Positions 21,521 through 33,566 are shown, counted from the first letter of the stretch. The stretch is DNA of 64,000 nt from Spisula solida (GCA_947247005.1 OX365953.1:4717001-4781000), one strand, 5' to 3'. The notes: generated by a model from the sequence alone, not told the origin. Made by a program: numbers and translations.

Positions 21521-21722
21521 AGATGTTGGTAAATGTAAGACACGAATGTCAGGCAAGTTCTTTTCATAACGCTTCAAACGAGGGGTGGTAAAACACATAA
21601 AACGAGTTTTTTGTAATCACTTCAGTTACTTACTACCGGTGGCACTTTCTGCACGTTTTTTTCAAAAGTTGCGTTACAGAAGTACGGATGAATTTCAAGT
21701 GTGAGAACCGCATGTGGCTTTC

Positions 21723-21729
21723 TTTTATA
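21723..21729 (-). promoter_or_regulatory. Possible TATA box of the C1q-domain gene
   Basis: TATAAAA on the minus strand, about 330 bp before the chosen ATG. It would imply a 5' UTR of roughly 300 nt. There is no other support. Confidence 0.3.
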
Positions 21730-22055
21730 CAGTTTGAGTTATTTATGAATTTAAGGCGTTTTAGTTTGTAGATATTGCCCGTAGCTACATAACTACGGGC
21801 TATAAGTGAAAACAAGATACACTCTGAACAAATCAAAACAGAAACATATTTAATCATTTTTGTGATCTTGTTGGCATAAACAACCATAATTAGACTGACC
21901 ATTGTGGTGTAATTGCAGTTGAAAATATCTCCTTTTGGATGTGTTGAAGTGATAAAGACATGTATACATTTTCAGCTGCAATTGCATCACAATGTTTCCA
22001 ATTACTGTTGTTCTAGGTAATGAGGGACAAAATCTTAAAAACAATGGTCAGATGC

Positions 22056-22205
22056 TCATAATCTGTCTTTTAACACTTGTCCAATAAATCGAGCATATAC
22101 ATTAATAACGTGTTTGTAATTATATCTACATGTATGTGATCCATGGACCAATGACCCAAACAAATAAGCTATAATCAGTACAACAGGTGTCAAAGTGTTG
22201 GTCAT
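22056..22205 (-). CDS. Doubtful 49-codon ORF with a signal-peptide-like start
   Basis: From an internal ATG at 22205 the frame opens MTNTLTPVVLIIAYLFGSLV, which resembles a signal peptide, and runs 49 residues to a stop. The open frame continues upstream with low-complexity sequence. No domain and no splice partner identified; it could be chance. Confidence 0.15.
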   Translation of the reverse strand: MTNTLTPVVLIIAYLFGSLVHGSHTCRYNYKHVINVYARFIGQVLKDRL

Positions 22206-22566
22206 TGTGCTTTTTGGGAAACTGTGTCCATTTTGTATGGGCCCTCCTGCAATTTGTGCTGTATATGGTCGTCCTTTTGATCTATTCTTCTGGCTCTTGC
22301 ACCGGATTTGCTTGACTGGATGAGGCAGCCGGTAGTCTGAGTGGGGTGTTGTGTTTTTGTAGTTGTTCAGTATATCATGATCTGTCTTGGTCACTGTTAA
22401 ATCTATAGCAGTTGTATTGGTATATTCGGCATTTGAAATACCTTTGACCATAGAATGTTAAGGCATTCTACGACATACCCCTGTAAATTGATTGTCTTTA
22501 AACAGAGTGGTGTACATATAATATCTGTGTAAAATACTATAGTCACATACGTTTTCACTTAGTATA

Positions 22567-22803
22567 TATCGCTGGCTTAGAATGAGAAAGTCGTAAGTGC
22601 TGCCTGGTAAGACTCGTGCATATTTGAAATCTGCATCATAAGACGCTTCTTATGAGCCTATTTTCATGAAAATCGGAACTGGTCATGTTGACCAAACTGA
22701 AATTGAAAAAGCTTGTTTTTCATTAGCAAAGAGTAGTTTCTTCTTGTTTTCTCAAAATATCGATTTTCTACTTACGACCTTCTCATTCTAAGCCAGCGAT
22801 ATC
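22567..22803. mobile_element. MITE with GGCTTAGAAT termini, full copy
   Basis: From TATCGCTGGCTTAGAAT to ATTCTAAGCCAGCGATA, about 237 bp, non-coding. Other copies or fragments: 3995-4172, 35000-35137, 35569-35756, 39957-40068, 59579-59828. Confidence 0.8.
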
Positions 22804-23280
22804 TGTATTTAGTTTAGTACTTCTTGTTTGATACTTATTACAATGCCTGTATTTTGAACGCCCCTCGTGCTGTAAATTTCCACCAAGCTTCCTCGTTAAC
22901 TACATCCCTCAATTCCTTATCTTAGTTTCGTACTAATCGGTTTGGCAGACTAAACATACTCAGTTTACATAACGACTTTAGAGATAAAACACGAACTATT
23001 TTTCCCAGAATACGATGGTATTTTCTTACGTCGTTAGCACATATTTTCGAACAGTTTGGCGCCAGACGTAACATGGCATGAAAATGAGCAACTATGTAAT
23101 AACTCATTTGTGTTGTGTAACTTTCAGTGAAGTTGAATACTGTAACATCATTATTTTTCTTGGCGATTAAATTTTCGTTGGTTTCGTCGTTGCATTCGAC
23201 CACGAAATTAAATCCCCTCGAGTAACCGACCTCAAAAATATGTAAAACACAAGATATTTTTAATGCATATGTTTTAAATC

Positions 23281-23610
23281 CACAATGGGTGGACAAGCGT
23301 TCCAGTGTTGAGAGACTGACTGCTGATCCGAAGGTTGTGGGTTCGATCCCTCTTCCAGCCGAATCAAAACAGAAATTCTGTTCAGTGTTTCCCATTTAAC
23401 ATAACTTAAATTACAGTTTTTCTGTTTAGAACCGATGTCCCGTGTATGATGCTTTACATCAGGCACGTAAAAGAACCAGGGATGCTTCCTGAACTGGGGC
23501 ACCTTCTGTATCATGCACTATCCCCCCAAAAATCTAAAATGACTAATCTCTTCTGGGGGCCTCGCCCATATGGATTTCCGCGGTGGCGAGGATAAATAAA
23601 AACATATAAA
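23281..23610 (+). mobile_element. tRNA-derived SINE, second family
   Basis: Head GGGTGGACAAGCG to GGGTTCGATCCC; body with GATGCTTTACATCAGGCACG, AAAGAACCAGGGATGCTTCC and ATCATGCACTATCCCC; tail GCGAGGATAAATAAAA. A second copy at 54121-54990 is split by another element. Confidence 0.8.
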
Positions 23611-24245
23611 TCGAAAACCATTTTAGGCGGATATGGATGGTTCGTTCTATATCTGACTCTCGTGTGTATGGCTAGGCACTGTCGTCATTTCTGTATGGCT
23701 TTGGAATGTCTGTGCGCTATTGTTTTTATTATTCAGTTTACAGTGATAATTAAGCTTATTGGGACAAATTGGCACCTGATTCAGGACTATGTTGCTGATT
23801 TAAAGACATCATGTGTGCTTCTACAGGCTTGTATGGCTTGTAGTGTTACGTCAACTTTTATCTGGCCAAATGGACACATGGCCCCGTGTTCACAAAGAAT
23901 TGGTTATCATGCATGCAGGATCAGGCTTGTAGGAATTTGTAGCCGCGTGTTTAATATCAGTTTTTATTATTTGCTTTCAATGGATTACGGAGATTTTTCA
24001 GTGAAAATAACAGTGAAAATAACAGTGAAATTACCACTTTGTTATTTTCACTGTTTTAGAAGCTGGTTCCAGTATCGTTCAGAAAAAGAAACGTAACGTC
24101 AACGGCGCCGGGCTTTAAAATGTGCGTTACGTCATCATGACGTCACAATTGTCACGTCATGACGTTCCAATTTCGACGTGATTTTTCCAATTAAGCCAAT
24201 TACGGTACCCTTTTAAGAGAAATTGAAGCATTTAATAAACAGAAA

Positions 24246-24396
24246 ATTTGTTGATTTTTGGTGTAAGATCAATTTTATTACACTCGTGATCACATAAAAT
24301 TACATTTTCACTCGTGGCTACGCCACTCGTGAAAATATTGATTTTCTGTGATCACTCGATGAAATAAAATACGATCTTACACCAAAATCAACAAAT
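24246..24396. mobile_element. Hairpin MITE
   Basis: ATTTGTTGATTTTTGGTGTA with GATC, and the inverse at the right end, bound about 150 bp. The interior (CACTCGTGATCAC, CACTCGTG) is also partly self-complementary. Confidence 0.75.
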
Positions 24397-25096
24397 ATCC
24401 TCTATTTCTTCTTCAGTTTTGTGTCGGTTACCGGCTCAGAAATAAAACAGTATTTTTATCACATGACATTCCTTGTATCCGGATTAGCATAACAAGTAGA
24501 CGTATATTTTTCTACTACACTAGTGTAGAACATACAATGTTAGCTTTTAAAAAAGCTAGAAGTGGCTCGGTTTGTAGTTTTTAACAAGAGAGCTGTGGAC
24601 ATGAACAGAACAATGTGCACAAACGGTTACACATTTGTTTGTGTTTTGGGTTTAACGCAGTTTCTGAACAATTTATCAGGTTTCGATTAATTTTGGTCTA
24701 AAACATTCCATAAGTAATTTCGTACATTTATTAAGCCATTTAAAATGTCTTCACTATAACTTACATACTTGTATATTTCTATGGTTACAATGAAAAAATA
24801 TTTCGTCGAACATAACAATAAAGTTCAGATAATCATGACTTGTTTGTCTATCTACACCATGGAATTAACGGTTATATGATCTGGTCTACACGTACGTATT
24901 ACTTGGGTAGCTGCAGCATTTATTAGTTCACTGTATGTGCAATCCGGCCATTCGGTTTCGACATCCAACTGCAACAGGTCGTACCCTTCCATGAAGTAGT
25001 GTCCATTTCCTTATGTAGATAAGTTGCTTGTTCTTGCGGAAAGGTAAATTGGTAAATTGGATCCAGCAAAATAGGCACATGAAATCAAACTGTCTA

Positions 25097-25302
25097 AATG
25101 TACTATCTGAATGTACCCTATATATAGAGAAGGTTGTGCAGCGACCTAGTTTATGGCGATACGAAGTTATTCTTCAGTTATCACAGCAAACACGGATATC
25201 AGTTACTGTAACGTCATATCCGTTGCGGCTAAACACTGCTAAATATGGCAGCTGCACAACCTTCTATTATATAGGGTAGGCCCTACACTCAGATAGTACA
25301 TT
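25097..25302. mobile_element. MITE with AATGTACTATCTGA termini
   Basis: Left AATGTACTATCTGA and AGAAGGTTGTGCAG; right CTGCACAACCTTCT and TCAGATAGTACATT. 206 bp; the 83-codon frame inside shows no motif. Confidence 0.75.
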
Positions 25303-25818
25303 CAGATAATGTACCTATGGTATAGTATATCGTTAAAGTGACGTTATTTTCTCTTCTAGTCATTGAATGCAATATATGACGCTGGTTTTTTGGCGTCTTT
25401 ATATTTCAGAGTCCGTTTTTCAGCAGACGATGTGAATTTTCAAGTTGTTGATCATGTCCTGTGATAAGAAGAACTATTATCTACCATTCGTTGTAAATTG
25501 ATTGGTGTCAAAACTGGTACTATTTATGCCAAATTACCACTGTGGTTAGGATGCGTATGAATATGTTATTCCAAAATCCGCCATCTTGGATTATGGTGAA
25601 TATGTGAAAACGTATTTTTTGAGAATTTTGCATCAAATCATACACCGACTTGTAGGAAATGGTCTAACTAAGAATATGACATGACATGTTTCTGTTCAGT
25701 AATAAAGAAGTTACGGGTAGTTTAGTGTTGAGTTTTGGGTAAAATTAAAGTAGTCCATGTGAGGGGGCGGAGCTTATATCAGTCACGTTGTGAGTGATAA
25801 CCAGTGACTGATATAGGT

Positions 25819-25824
25819 TTTATT
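25819..25824 (-). terminator. Candidate poly(A) signal of the downstream GST gene
   Basis: AATAAA on the minus strand, about 92 nt after the GST stop codon at 25916. Position fits a short 3' UTR. Confidence 0.45.
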
Positions 25825-25915
25825 TCACTGATAAAACTCCATATCTCATCAGTTAGCATTAAATAAAAACTAATATCACGTGACAACTCGTGATAGATCC
25901 TCTATAAACATGCAA

Positions 25916-28900
25916 TCACAATTTAGACGTTTTCATTCCGTTATATACATTTTTCATCATATCGACTCCATCATCTAGACACGTTTTCATATACGATCCA
26001 GCCGCCGCTTTCACTTTCCCAACCCAAGCCTTTAATTTATCATTTGACATATACATAGAGTCATCGCCAACCGCTTCAAGTTGCATCAATTCGGATAACG
26101 CATGGAAGTCGGCTACGGATATCTCATTGGCGTTGATAAAAGGTGTGTCTTTCAGAAAGTATGTTTCTATATGTTGTAAAGTGTTTAACAATTGAAGTTT
26201 GAACATCTGCAGTTCGTCTTCTTTCACTGGTTTGCCGCGCATTGTGTTGATAAACTGAAATATAAAATTATGGTTCTTTGACAAATTTGTAATTCTTATA
26301 GCAGTAATGTAAATTGTAATTTAGCAATGTTTAATATTTCACTCTTCCTTTAATATTTCGCCATAAAGGCTTTATCAAAAATTATAAAGATTCCTTCTTT
26401 CCTACATGTTCAGCTTGATTGTTCAAAAGCATAAATTAAAATGGCGCAATTTTGATAAACAGGATATGACGTCATGACGTCATGACGTCATTATTGACGT
26501 CAAACATTGTCATACAATATTGCGCCAAATTTGACCTAACAGATAAAAGTGCATTACAGAAAAATTCAACAAGGAACAATAGAAGCCAGCAATTGGGTTA
26601 CAGAAAAATATGTAGTAATAACAATTTAAGGCCAAAACAAATAAATTTAGTGATTCTTCATAGTTTTTACATCAAATGTTGTCATGGAAAAATGCGCCAA
26701 ATTAGATTCATAGATAAATTAAAGTGTATCACAGCAAAATTCAATGAGAATTAAAAGAAAATGCCACTAAGTTATAGGAAAGATATGTAGCAATAATCTT
26801 TGAAGCCTAACAAATTAATAGACTGGTTCTGCATAGTACTGTCATCATATTGCGCCATAATTGACTTTACCAATAAACTGCATCATAATAAAATTCAATG
26901 AGGAACAACAACAACAAGCAGCTAAATTATAGAGAATACATTATGCAGCAGCAATCACTCAATGGCTAAAAACAAAGCAATATGGGAGTTTGTGTGTTAG
27001 AGAGAGTACAGGACAGTTCGAAGTGGTACAGAAAGATAAAAGAACTTGACTGGATCCAAAAATTGAACACTGAATGGCCTGTCGGCCTTAACACCAAAAC
27101 GAAAATGATATGGTATCAATGTTGATTATATCATTATGTTTTTAATGCAAAAGACAAAGTAATGTAAAATGTTGTGGGTCTGGTTTATAACATCTTCTTA
27201 AGTTTATTTTGCCCCTATCCTAATAATTTTGTTGACATGGCCAGGGTACAAGTGGGATTTTTATTTTTCCTATGCACTTGATATTTTATTATGTCTTGGG
27301 AATACTAAAAGGTTTTTACCCTTTATATTTATATATTTTTCTGGACATTCCACCATACAGGACCACCATATTGCTTTGTTTTTAGCCATTGAGTGATTGC
27401 TGCTGCATAATGTATTCTCTATAATTTAGCTGCTTGTTGTTGTTGTTCCTCATTGAATTTTATTATGATGCAGTTTATTGGTAAAGTCAATTATGGCGCA
27501 ATATGATGACAGTACTATGCAGAACCAGTCTATTAATTTGTTAGGCTTCAAAGATTATTGCTACATATCTTTCCTATAACTTAGTGGCATTTTCTTTTAA
27601 TTCTCATTGAATTTTGCTGTGATACACTTTAATTTATCTATGAATCTAATTTGGCGCATTTTTCCATGACAACATTTGATGTAAAAACTATGAAGAATCA
27701 CTAAATTTATTTGTTTTGGCCTTAAATTGTTATTACTACATATTTTTCTGTAACCCAATTGCTGGCTTCTATTGTTCCTTGTTGAATTTTTCTGTAATGC
27801 ACTTTTATCTGTTAGGTCAAATTTGGCGCAATATTATATGACAATGTTTGACGTCAATAATGACGTCATGACGTCATATCCTGTTTATCAAAATTGCGCC
27901 ATTTTAATTTATGCTTTTGAACAATCAAGCTGAACATGTAGGAAAGAAGGAATCTTTATAATTTTTGATAAAGCCTTTATGGCGAAATATTAAAGGAAGA
28001 GTGAAATATTAAACAGTGTTATTTATGAAATATTTGTCCCTAAATTGGACTTCATTCTGAGATGTAATTTAGCAGACACGTGTTTTTAATTTTCAAGTAG
28101 ATTATTATCTAGATGTACATGTATTAAGTAAAACGTAGAGTCTTTATGATAATTAAGAAAGTGAGGATCTAAGTGCAAAAGTTTTAAGAATGCACGTGCT
28201 TAATATTACAATGAAAAAATATGAAAACATGCAATATAATTATGCGAGAAGTTAGGCAATGCAGAACGCGCTCAAGCCATCGGGTTGATTCGCGTCATCA
28301 TCTATCGGGCATACTATCATATTAATAGTAAAAAATATGACACTCGTATTGATAGTACGACATGGAACCATACTAGTGTGGGAGATGAACAATCGCAACA
28401 GCTCGGATCTTTCCGTCATAAATCCGGGAGATTAAGTACTAATTTTATTAATCGGTACCCCTCGGACATTACTGACGTAACGTAACTCCGGAACGTCGCC
28501 ATTTTTTGAACGCAACGTTTTTTTAAACACGATAAATAATGGAATTTTCTACACCCATTATATAAAACATGTTCGACATAGATATATGGTTAGCTTATCA
28601 TGCGCTATCTTTATGTTTTGTTAAACGTCACGTATTGCTGGGGACGCTAGGATCTACTTTCTTAGGCGTGGTGGTATCTTGTTAACCGCCGGAACTTGTG
28701 CCAATCACAGACGATATGCGTCATATCATTCCGCTTGATACATCCGATAGAGCTTCCGGATCTATGCCGACGGAAAGACCCCGAGACCGAGTAGTTACGA
28801 TTGGTGCGAATGCATCTTTATCATTCCACTTGATACATCCGCGTGAGCTTCAGGATCTATGACGGAAATACCCGAGTAGTTACGATTGGTGAAGTACCTG

Positions 28901-31435
28901 ATGCCGGAATGTCATCATGGTCGGGTATCGTACATTGGAATGATGCCAGTTTAAGTATTCATCTATTCGACCCTGTTTCTGCAGATCCTGTGGGTACCAG
29001 TGATCAGCCACCGAATACTTTCTGGCCAAATAGCGAAATATCGCCCCACTGAAAAAGTAAAAATATACAATTTGTGAAAAATGTTGATTGTTTGGGGTAT
29101 CGAAGTACGGACGGGTATTGATGTGTCAAACGGGATCTAAGCCAATCGAATCAAATCACTTTTAATTAATTCATAAGTCAGTATAAGTATCAAAGATATA
29201 TTGACCCGTAGTGCAGGCCGAAAAATTAACATGATCCTCGACCTTTATGCATGGATACTAGTACAATGTATATTACAAGCTGCTCATGTGAAATATATCA
29301 CTTTCCGCTAGAAAGTCGTGACCCATCGGTCATTTAGATAACGTACACCTCGTACGTAATATCACAGGAACTTGCATTTATAATTTGAAAAAAAAGGCCT
29401 ACTGTACTATTAAAATATATATATATTTTAGTAGTAAAGTAGGCCTAGTGAATTTTTTTTTTTTCATTTTTTTTCAATTTTTAAATGCAAGTTCCTGTGG
29501 TAATATACCCGCTAATGAAAACAAACGCCGAAATTAAATAATTATTAACAAAAAATCAACTGTTAAATTATGCTAATAGAAGGTTCGAGTACCACGTTCA
29601 TTCGTTCGATCTATAGAAAAATTCATTTGCAATTTTAACATAGATGTGGTGAAATATCTCAGTCATGGTTTCACTGACAAAGGGAAACCACTGCGTAAAA
29701 GTTTGGACGTTACCGTATTAACGGACTTTTTCGGGAGTTTACCCCGCTTGTTACAGGGGCATAAATACACTCAACCACTTTTCTAATTGGTCACTTTTCA
29801 AACCCGAAATACCTTTAACAGTGATCATATTATTTGGTTTGAAAAGTGACCAATTAGAAAAGTGGTTGAGTGTATATGTAAAACAGTGCAATTGACCAAG
29901 CCCATATATTCTTTGCAATAACAACAAGTACTTTGCAATTCCGTAATAAAATACTTTGTTATATAAAATGTATATTGGAACTACCAGTATATGGAAGTCT
30001 TTGTTTTTTAAAAAGCATCTGTAATTAAAGACCCATGTCAAGACCTTTTCCCAGTGGGTCCAACAAGCTTTTTTTCCCGGTGGGTCCAACCAGCTAATTT
30101 TTTTGAATCGACCAGACCAGCTATTTTCCAAGAAATCGATCAGATCAGCTATTTTCTCAGGAATCGATCAGATCAGCTATTTTCCCAGGAATCGACCACA
30201 CAAGCTATATTATCTTGATCGTTCTCATCAGAATCTTAGCTTTGACAAACCAGGGAAAATATACATTTACATGTATAAGATACCCGCATTTTTGCAAAGT
30301 GTTTAGAAGACCACCGCCCCCCCCCCCCCCCCCTCTGGATCCGCACATGCGTGACAATATATATGTGATTTAAAATAACTCACCTTTCACCAAGTATGAA
30401 ACCATTATCGTCTATAACAGGAAGTCTTTGTACGGAATGGATTTTAGTGAACGCCTCCTGTAGGTGGTCACCTATTGGGTATACATATAACTTTATTCAG
30501 TTGTGTTAGAGCCTTCGTACTGTTCATAAGGTATCTGGCTTTACAAAATAAAGCTATTTCAAATTCATAATTATATGTCGTTATATTTTAAACATACAAG
30601 CTTCGCCAGTCACCAACACCATAAGGATGATAAAAGTAATAAAATACTCGACTTTATTATTTTATAATAATCTTATAATAGTCAATATGAAACGGCACTA
30701 CAATCCTGTAATATTTTCTATTTATGTACCTCAGGGGGGGGGGGAGCGGCAGCCATACACGGGACTTTTGACGGAAGGCCGTTCCCGATAGGTGGGAATT
30801 TGACAGACAGAATGGTGCCGAATCCAGGGAAATTTTTACTTTGGCCGAAATTTTGATCCCGTGGGGTATGTAAAGCATCTCCCAGTGCGGGGATTTTGAC
30901 AAATTGCCCTTGTTCTAGGGTGGGAATTAGACTTTGAAAAAGTAAAAATGTCAAATTCCCCTGGGTCAGCCCGCCGCTCCCCCCCTGGGGAAAACATTGA
31001 TAGGTGCATTATTATGTCAATGACTTATCCAAGTGCTCTAATTGAGACTTGTCTTTCCCAATACATTTCTAAACTCTACATGGGTTGTCGACCCTGTTAC
31101 ACACAGACGCCGAAAACGAAAGTAAAAACAACACAGCACTATAAAACTTCGAAAAAACTACATGTATCATAAACTTAAACTTTGTGGACCAATATATATA
31201 TGTAATGACCCGAACAGTCTATACTACATATTAAAGTTTAACATATTATTTCTAAAAGGCCTACATTTCGGTGAAAAGAAAACATGCATATTAATTTGTT
31301 AATAAAAAAATGTCATTTACCTGCAAAGAGATCCACTTTAATGAATTCAAACGGTATATTAGCACACTTCATAAATAAATACACAGCTCGGCAGGGCTGT
31401 GATCTCAGGTCCGCGTAGAACTTTACAGGCGCCAT
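25916..31435 (-). CDS. GSTT: Theta-class glutathione S-transferase, downstream copy, four exons, complete
   Basis: Exons on the minus strand: 31435-31321, 30471-30384, 29048-28898, 26254-25916, with GT-AG junctions and phases 1, 2, 0; 230 aa. Residues 1-80 are the thioredoxin-like glutathione domain: FYADLRSQPCRAVY with Ser12 in the theta catalytic position, LPVIDD with the cis-Pro (56), and the ES pair at 67-68 for the glutathione glutamyl group. Exon 3 continues RYLARKY and WYPQD, linking to the helical domain. Exon 4 gives the helical domain with the ISVADF N-capping box. Known: theta GSTs are cytosolic and conjugate glutathione to small electrophiles. RLP replaces the usual KVP, and SGAIFRY differs from SVAI. 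The ATG has A at -3 and G at +4. It forms a tandem pair with 33666-37745. Intron 3 hosts a 1.7-kb foldback. Confidence 0.9.
26328..28015. mobile_element. Foldback element, 650-bp near-perfect arms, in GST intron 3
   Basis: Left arm 26328-26985 and right arm 27366-28015 are reverse complements end to end, from TGTTTAATATTTCACTCTTC inward to CAAAGCAATATGG, with very few differences visible. The 380-bp spacer lacks a coding frame. Arms differ by about 8 bp in length, largely explained by one extra TGACGTCA-type unit on the left. No clear target duplication, no transposase: a non-autonomous foldback type. Confidence 0.9.
28640..28712 (+). repeat. Dispersed segment, inverse partner at 48643-48715
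   Basis: GGATCTACTTTCTTAGGCGT, GGTATCTTGTTA and CCGCCGGAA match the reverse complement of the second locus at roughly 80-85%. In the second locus one frame is open with a hydrophobic stretch; here that frame has a stop. Confidence 0.55.
28715..28897. repeat. Tandem duplication of about 90 bp ending at the GST exon 3 donor
   Basis: Two copies share ATCATTCC, CTTGATACATCCG, GAGCTTC and GAGTAGTTACGATTGGTG (28720-28803 and 28813-28895). The second runs directly up to the splice donor of GST exon 3 (exon edge 28898). Confidence 0.75.
29363..29499. mobile_element. Short MITE with CACAGGAACTTGC termini
   Basis: CACAGGAACTTGCATTTA and its inverse enclose an AT-rich centre. GTAATAT flanks both sides (29356-29362, 29500-29506), probably a 7- or 8-bp target duplication, hAT-like. 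Lies in GST intron 2. Confidence 0.75.
29765..29875. repeat. Perfect 40-bp inverted repeat
   Basis: Arms 29765-29804 and 29836-29875 match at all 40 positions (ATACACTCAACCACTTTTC...) around a 31-bp loop, in GST intron 2. Perfect arms suggest recent origin. Confidence 0.85.
30095..30205 (+). repeat. 28-bp minisatellite, about four units
   Basis: Unit AATCGATCAGATCAGCTA plus TTTTCNCAGG, in GST intron 2. A poly-C tract follows at 30314-30333. Confidence 0.75.
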
Positions 31436-31689
31436 TTTATATCAGTTATAGCCGTGTATTATTATTTTACAACCTCATACGCCTATATGTACGATGCCCG
31501 ACAGTCTAATTTATAACCCGGTGTCCTGGATTTTAAACGACCCGCCGCTATCTGCAGTGTGTGACCTTATACATAAACACAACCCTAGTATAAATGAATA
31601 AATTTAATTTCAGCAGATCGTCTGTTTGGGTAACAGTACGTAATTTTGAGACGGTTTCGGACAACAACAGTGACTTTTGCACAAATATA

Positions 31690-32097
31690 TAAAGTGGCAA
31701 TCAATCAGTCCCGTCAAGCATAGTTCGATGTGCACTACAAAACCTAGTGCTTTTGTTATATAGCAATTAATCAGTCCCGCCATGCATAGTTCGATGTGCA
31801 CTACAAAACCTAGTTCTTTTGTTATATAGCAATTAATCAGTCCCTCCAAGCATAGTTCGATGTGCACTACAAAACCTAGTTCTTTTGTTATATAGCAATT
31901 AATCAGTCCCTCCAAGCATAGTTCGATGTGCACTACAAAACCTAGTTCTTTTGTTATATAGCAATTAATCAGTCCCTCCAAGCATAGTTCGATGTGCACT
32001 ACAAAACCTAGTTCTTTTGTTATATAGCAATTAATCAGTCCCGCCATGTATAGTTCGATGTGCACTACAAAACCTAGTGCTTTTGTTATAGCAATCA
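31690..32097. repeat. 66-bp minisatellite, six units, upstream of the GST start
   Basis: Units contain AGCAATTAATCAGTCCC, AGCATAGTTCGATGTGCAC and CTACAAAACCTAG, spaced 66 bp. Because 66 is divisible by three, a minus-strand frame stays open for 162 codons as 22-residue repeats; it begins near the repeat and is most likely not a gene. It starts about 255 bp upstream of the GST ATG at 31435. Confidence 0.9.
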
Positions 32098-32159
32098 ATT
32101 TTAATAGTGTATACTAATTTATTTAGGTCGATTGTGAAACAAATTTTCAAACTTATACT

Positions 32160-32345
32160 TATCACTCTCGACACCCCATTCGTCCATCGCCACGAAGGTA
32201 TGAGAGAAGAGAAGCCAGTTTCCCTTTTATGTTGAGCGTCTAGCAAGGGAATTTCTGGTACCAGTTTTATTTCGTCTTTGATACGTCGCGGCCAGGGATT
32301 GAACCCGAGACCTTCCGCACTCAAAGCGAATCACCTCCTCGACAG
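32160..32345 (-). mobile_element. tRNA-derived SINE, first family, inverted copy
   Basis: On the minus strand: head with GGGTTCAATCCCTGG, then AAAGACGAAATAAAACTGG, CCCTTGCTAGACGCTC and TTCTCTCATACC. Same family as 4518-4735. Confidence 0.8.
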
Positions 32346-33312
32346 CATCGTGGTTGCAAATTCTATTGCTACAACATCGGGAGACTTCGGAATCCGCTGT
32401 TTGGCTATATAATATATCTTATAGTATTGTTCTTAAGATAAGTATTATGTGTTCTGGATGGTGACTTGAACCCGAGTCTGTATGAAACACTATGTTCTTG
32501 GCACAGTCACAAGGAACGATACGTGACACTTGTTTTGGCGAAAAACGGATTAGACCTGTCTGTAACGACCAAAAATGGTAACAACAGAAGGTTGCCCACA
32601 ATTGACATCAGGTGCATTCATGTTTCCTATGCTTTCTTCCCAAATCAGCCAAAAACCAGAAAACATAAGTTACATGTCTACTGTTGACGGCGTTTGCGTG
32701 CTTTATATATTGACGATATATATAATTAGCGAAAAACGAATTTAAAATATGGCTTAGTTATTGAGTTCTAGCAGGTGGAAAATAAACACACTATTATTTT
32801 GTAGACTTTTTTGCCTGATATAGTTCATGTACGTATAAACAAACAGACGGCCCTAAGTAACAAACAAATTGTATACAAGAACTTTATTTAGAATATTCAT
32901 GATATTGCATACATTTGAACAAAACATAATATATGACACTCGTATATTTAGTTGTCACGGAGCCCCGTGTATCTGTCACGAGCAATGGATGCCTACCGTC
33001 ACACAAACAATTGGATGCATGTTGTGTCAACAGTTCTCTCAAAATGCACCCAATTGTGACTCCCACAGACACTTAAAACTCGACTGACACTCATTTCTAG
33101 TAAGACAGTCACGGGGGGCCTGTGGTTATTGCATATTCAAAAGTTTTATGTTATACATGTACTGATACGTAGATGAATATACTTAAATAATTATGCCAAA
33201 AACATTACTAGTATTGAACAGAGTTCACTTGTTTTTATTAGTAATTCTACGTAGAATAAAACCATCAGTTAGTGAAACATAAACCATCTAAGTTGACTGG
33301 ATATGTACTTAA
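32346..33312. other. Between the two GST genes, nothing recognised
   Basis: Short chance frames only. No exon of either GST falls here. Confidence 0.4.
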
Positions 33313-33566
33313 CACTGTTACCAGAACACCAAACTGTGGTTCTATGTGAAAATAAGTTTTAAGCCAACACAATCCAAACACAAACTCAAAAACGCAAATT
33401 TATTGACAAGCCCCCCATTCATAATTGTCTATATATTACACGTGTAATATATAGACAAACAACGAACGGGCCATGTCAATATATCAGCGTTTTTGAGTTT
33501 GTCTTTTATGGTTTAAAACTTATTTTGACATAATTTAAACCACAACTTGGTGTTCTGGTGCCAGTG
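33313..33566. mobile_element. hAT-like hairpin MITE between the GST genes
   Basis: Termini CACTG and CAGTG with longer inverted repeats (ACCAGAACACCAA), arms folding down to a central TATATATTACACGTGTAATA. A perfect 8-bp duplication GTACTTAA flanks it (33305-33312, 33567-33574). Confidence 0.85.

Noticed and set aside
22922..23395. 157-residue minus-strand ORF
   Set aside because: Its N-terminal third lies on the reverse strand of the SINE at 23281-23610 (GFNPQPS-like text is the reversed B box).
23662..24096. 144-residue plus-strand ORF
   Set aside because: Follows a SINE tail, ends in a short AGTGAAAATAAC repeat, has no domain or splice context; its cysteine- and aromatic-rich composition looks random.
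31610..32098. 162-residue minus-strand protein with 22-residue repeats
   Set aside because: It is a 66-bp minisatellite read in a frame kept open by a period divisible by three; no start context, splice sites or flanking coding signal.
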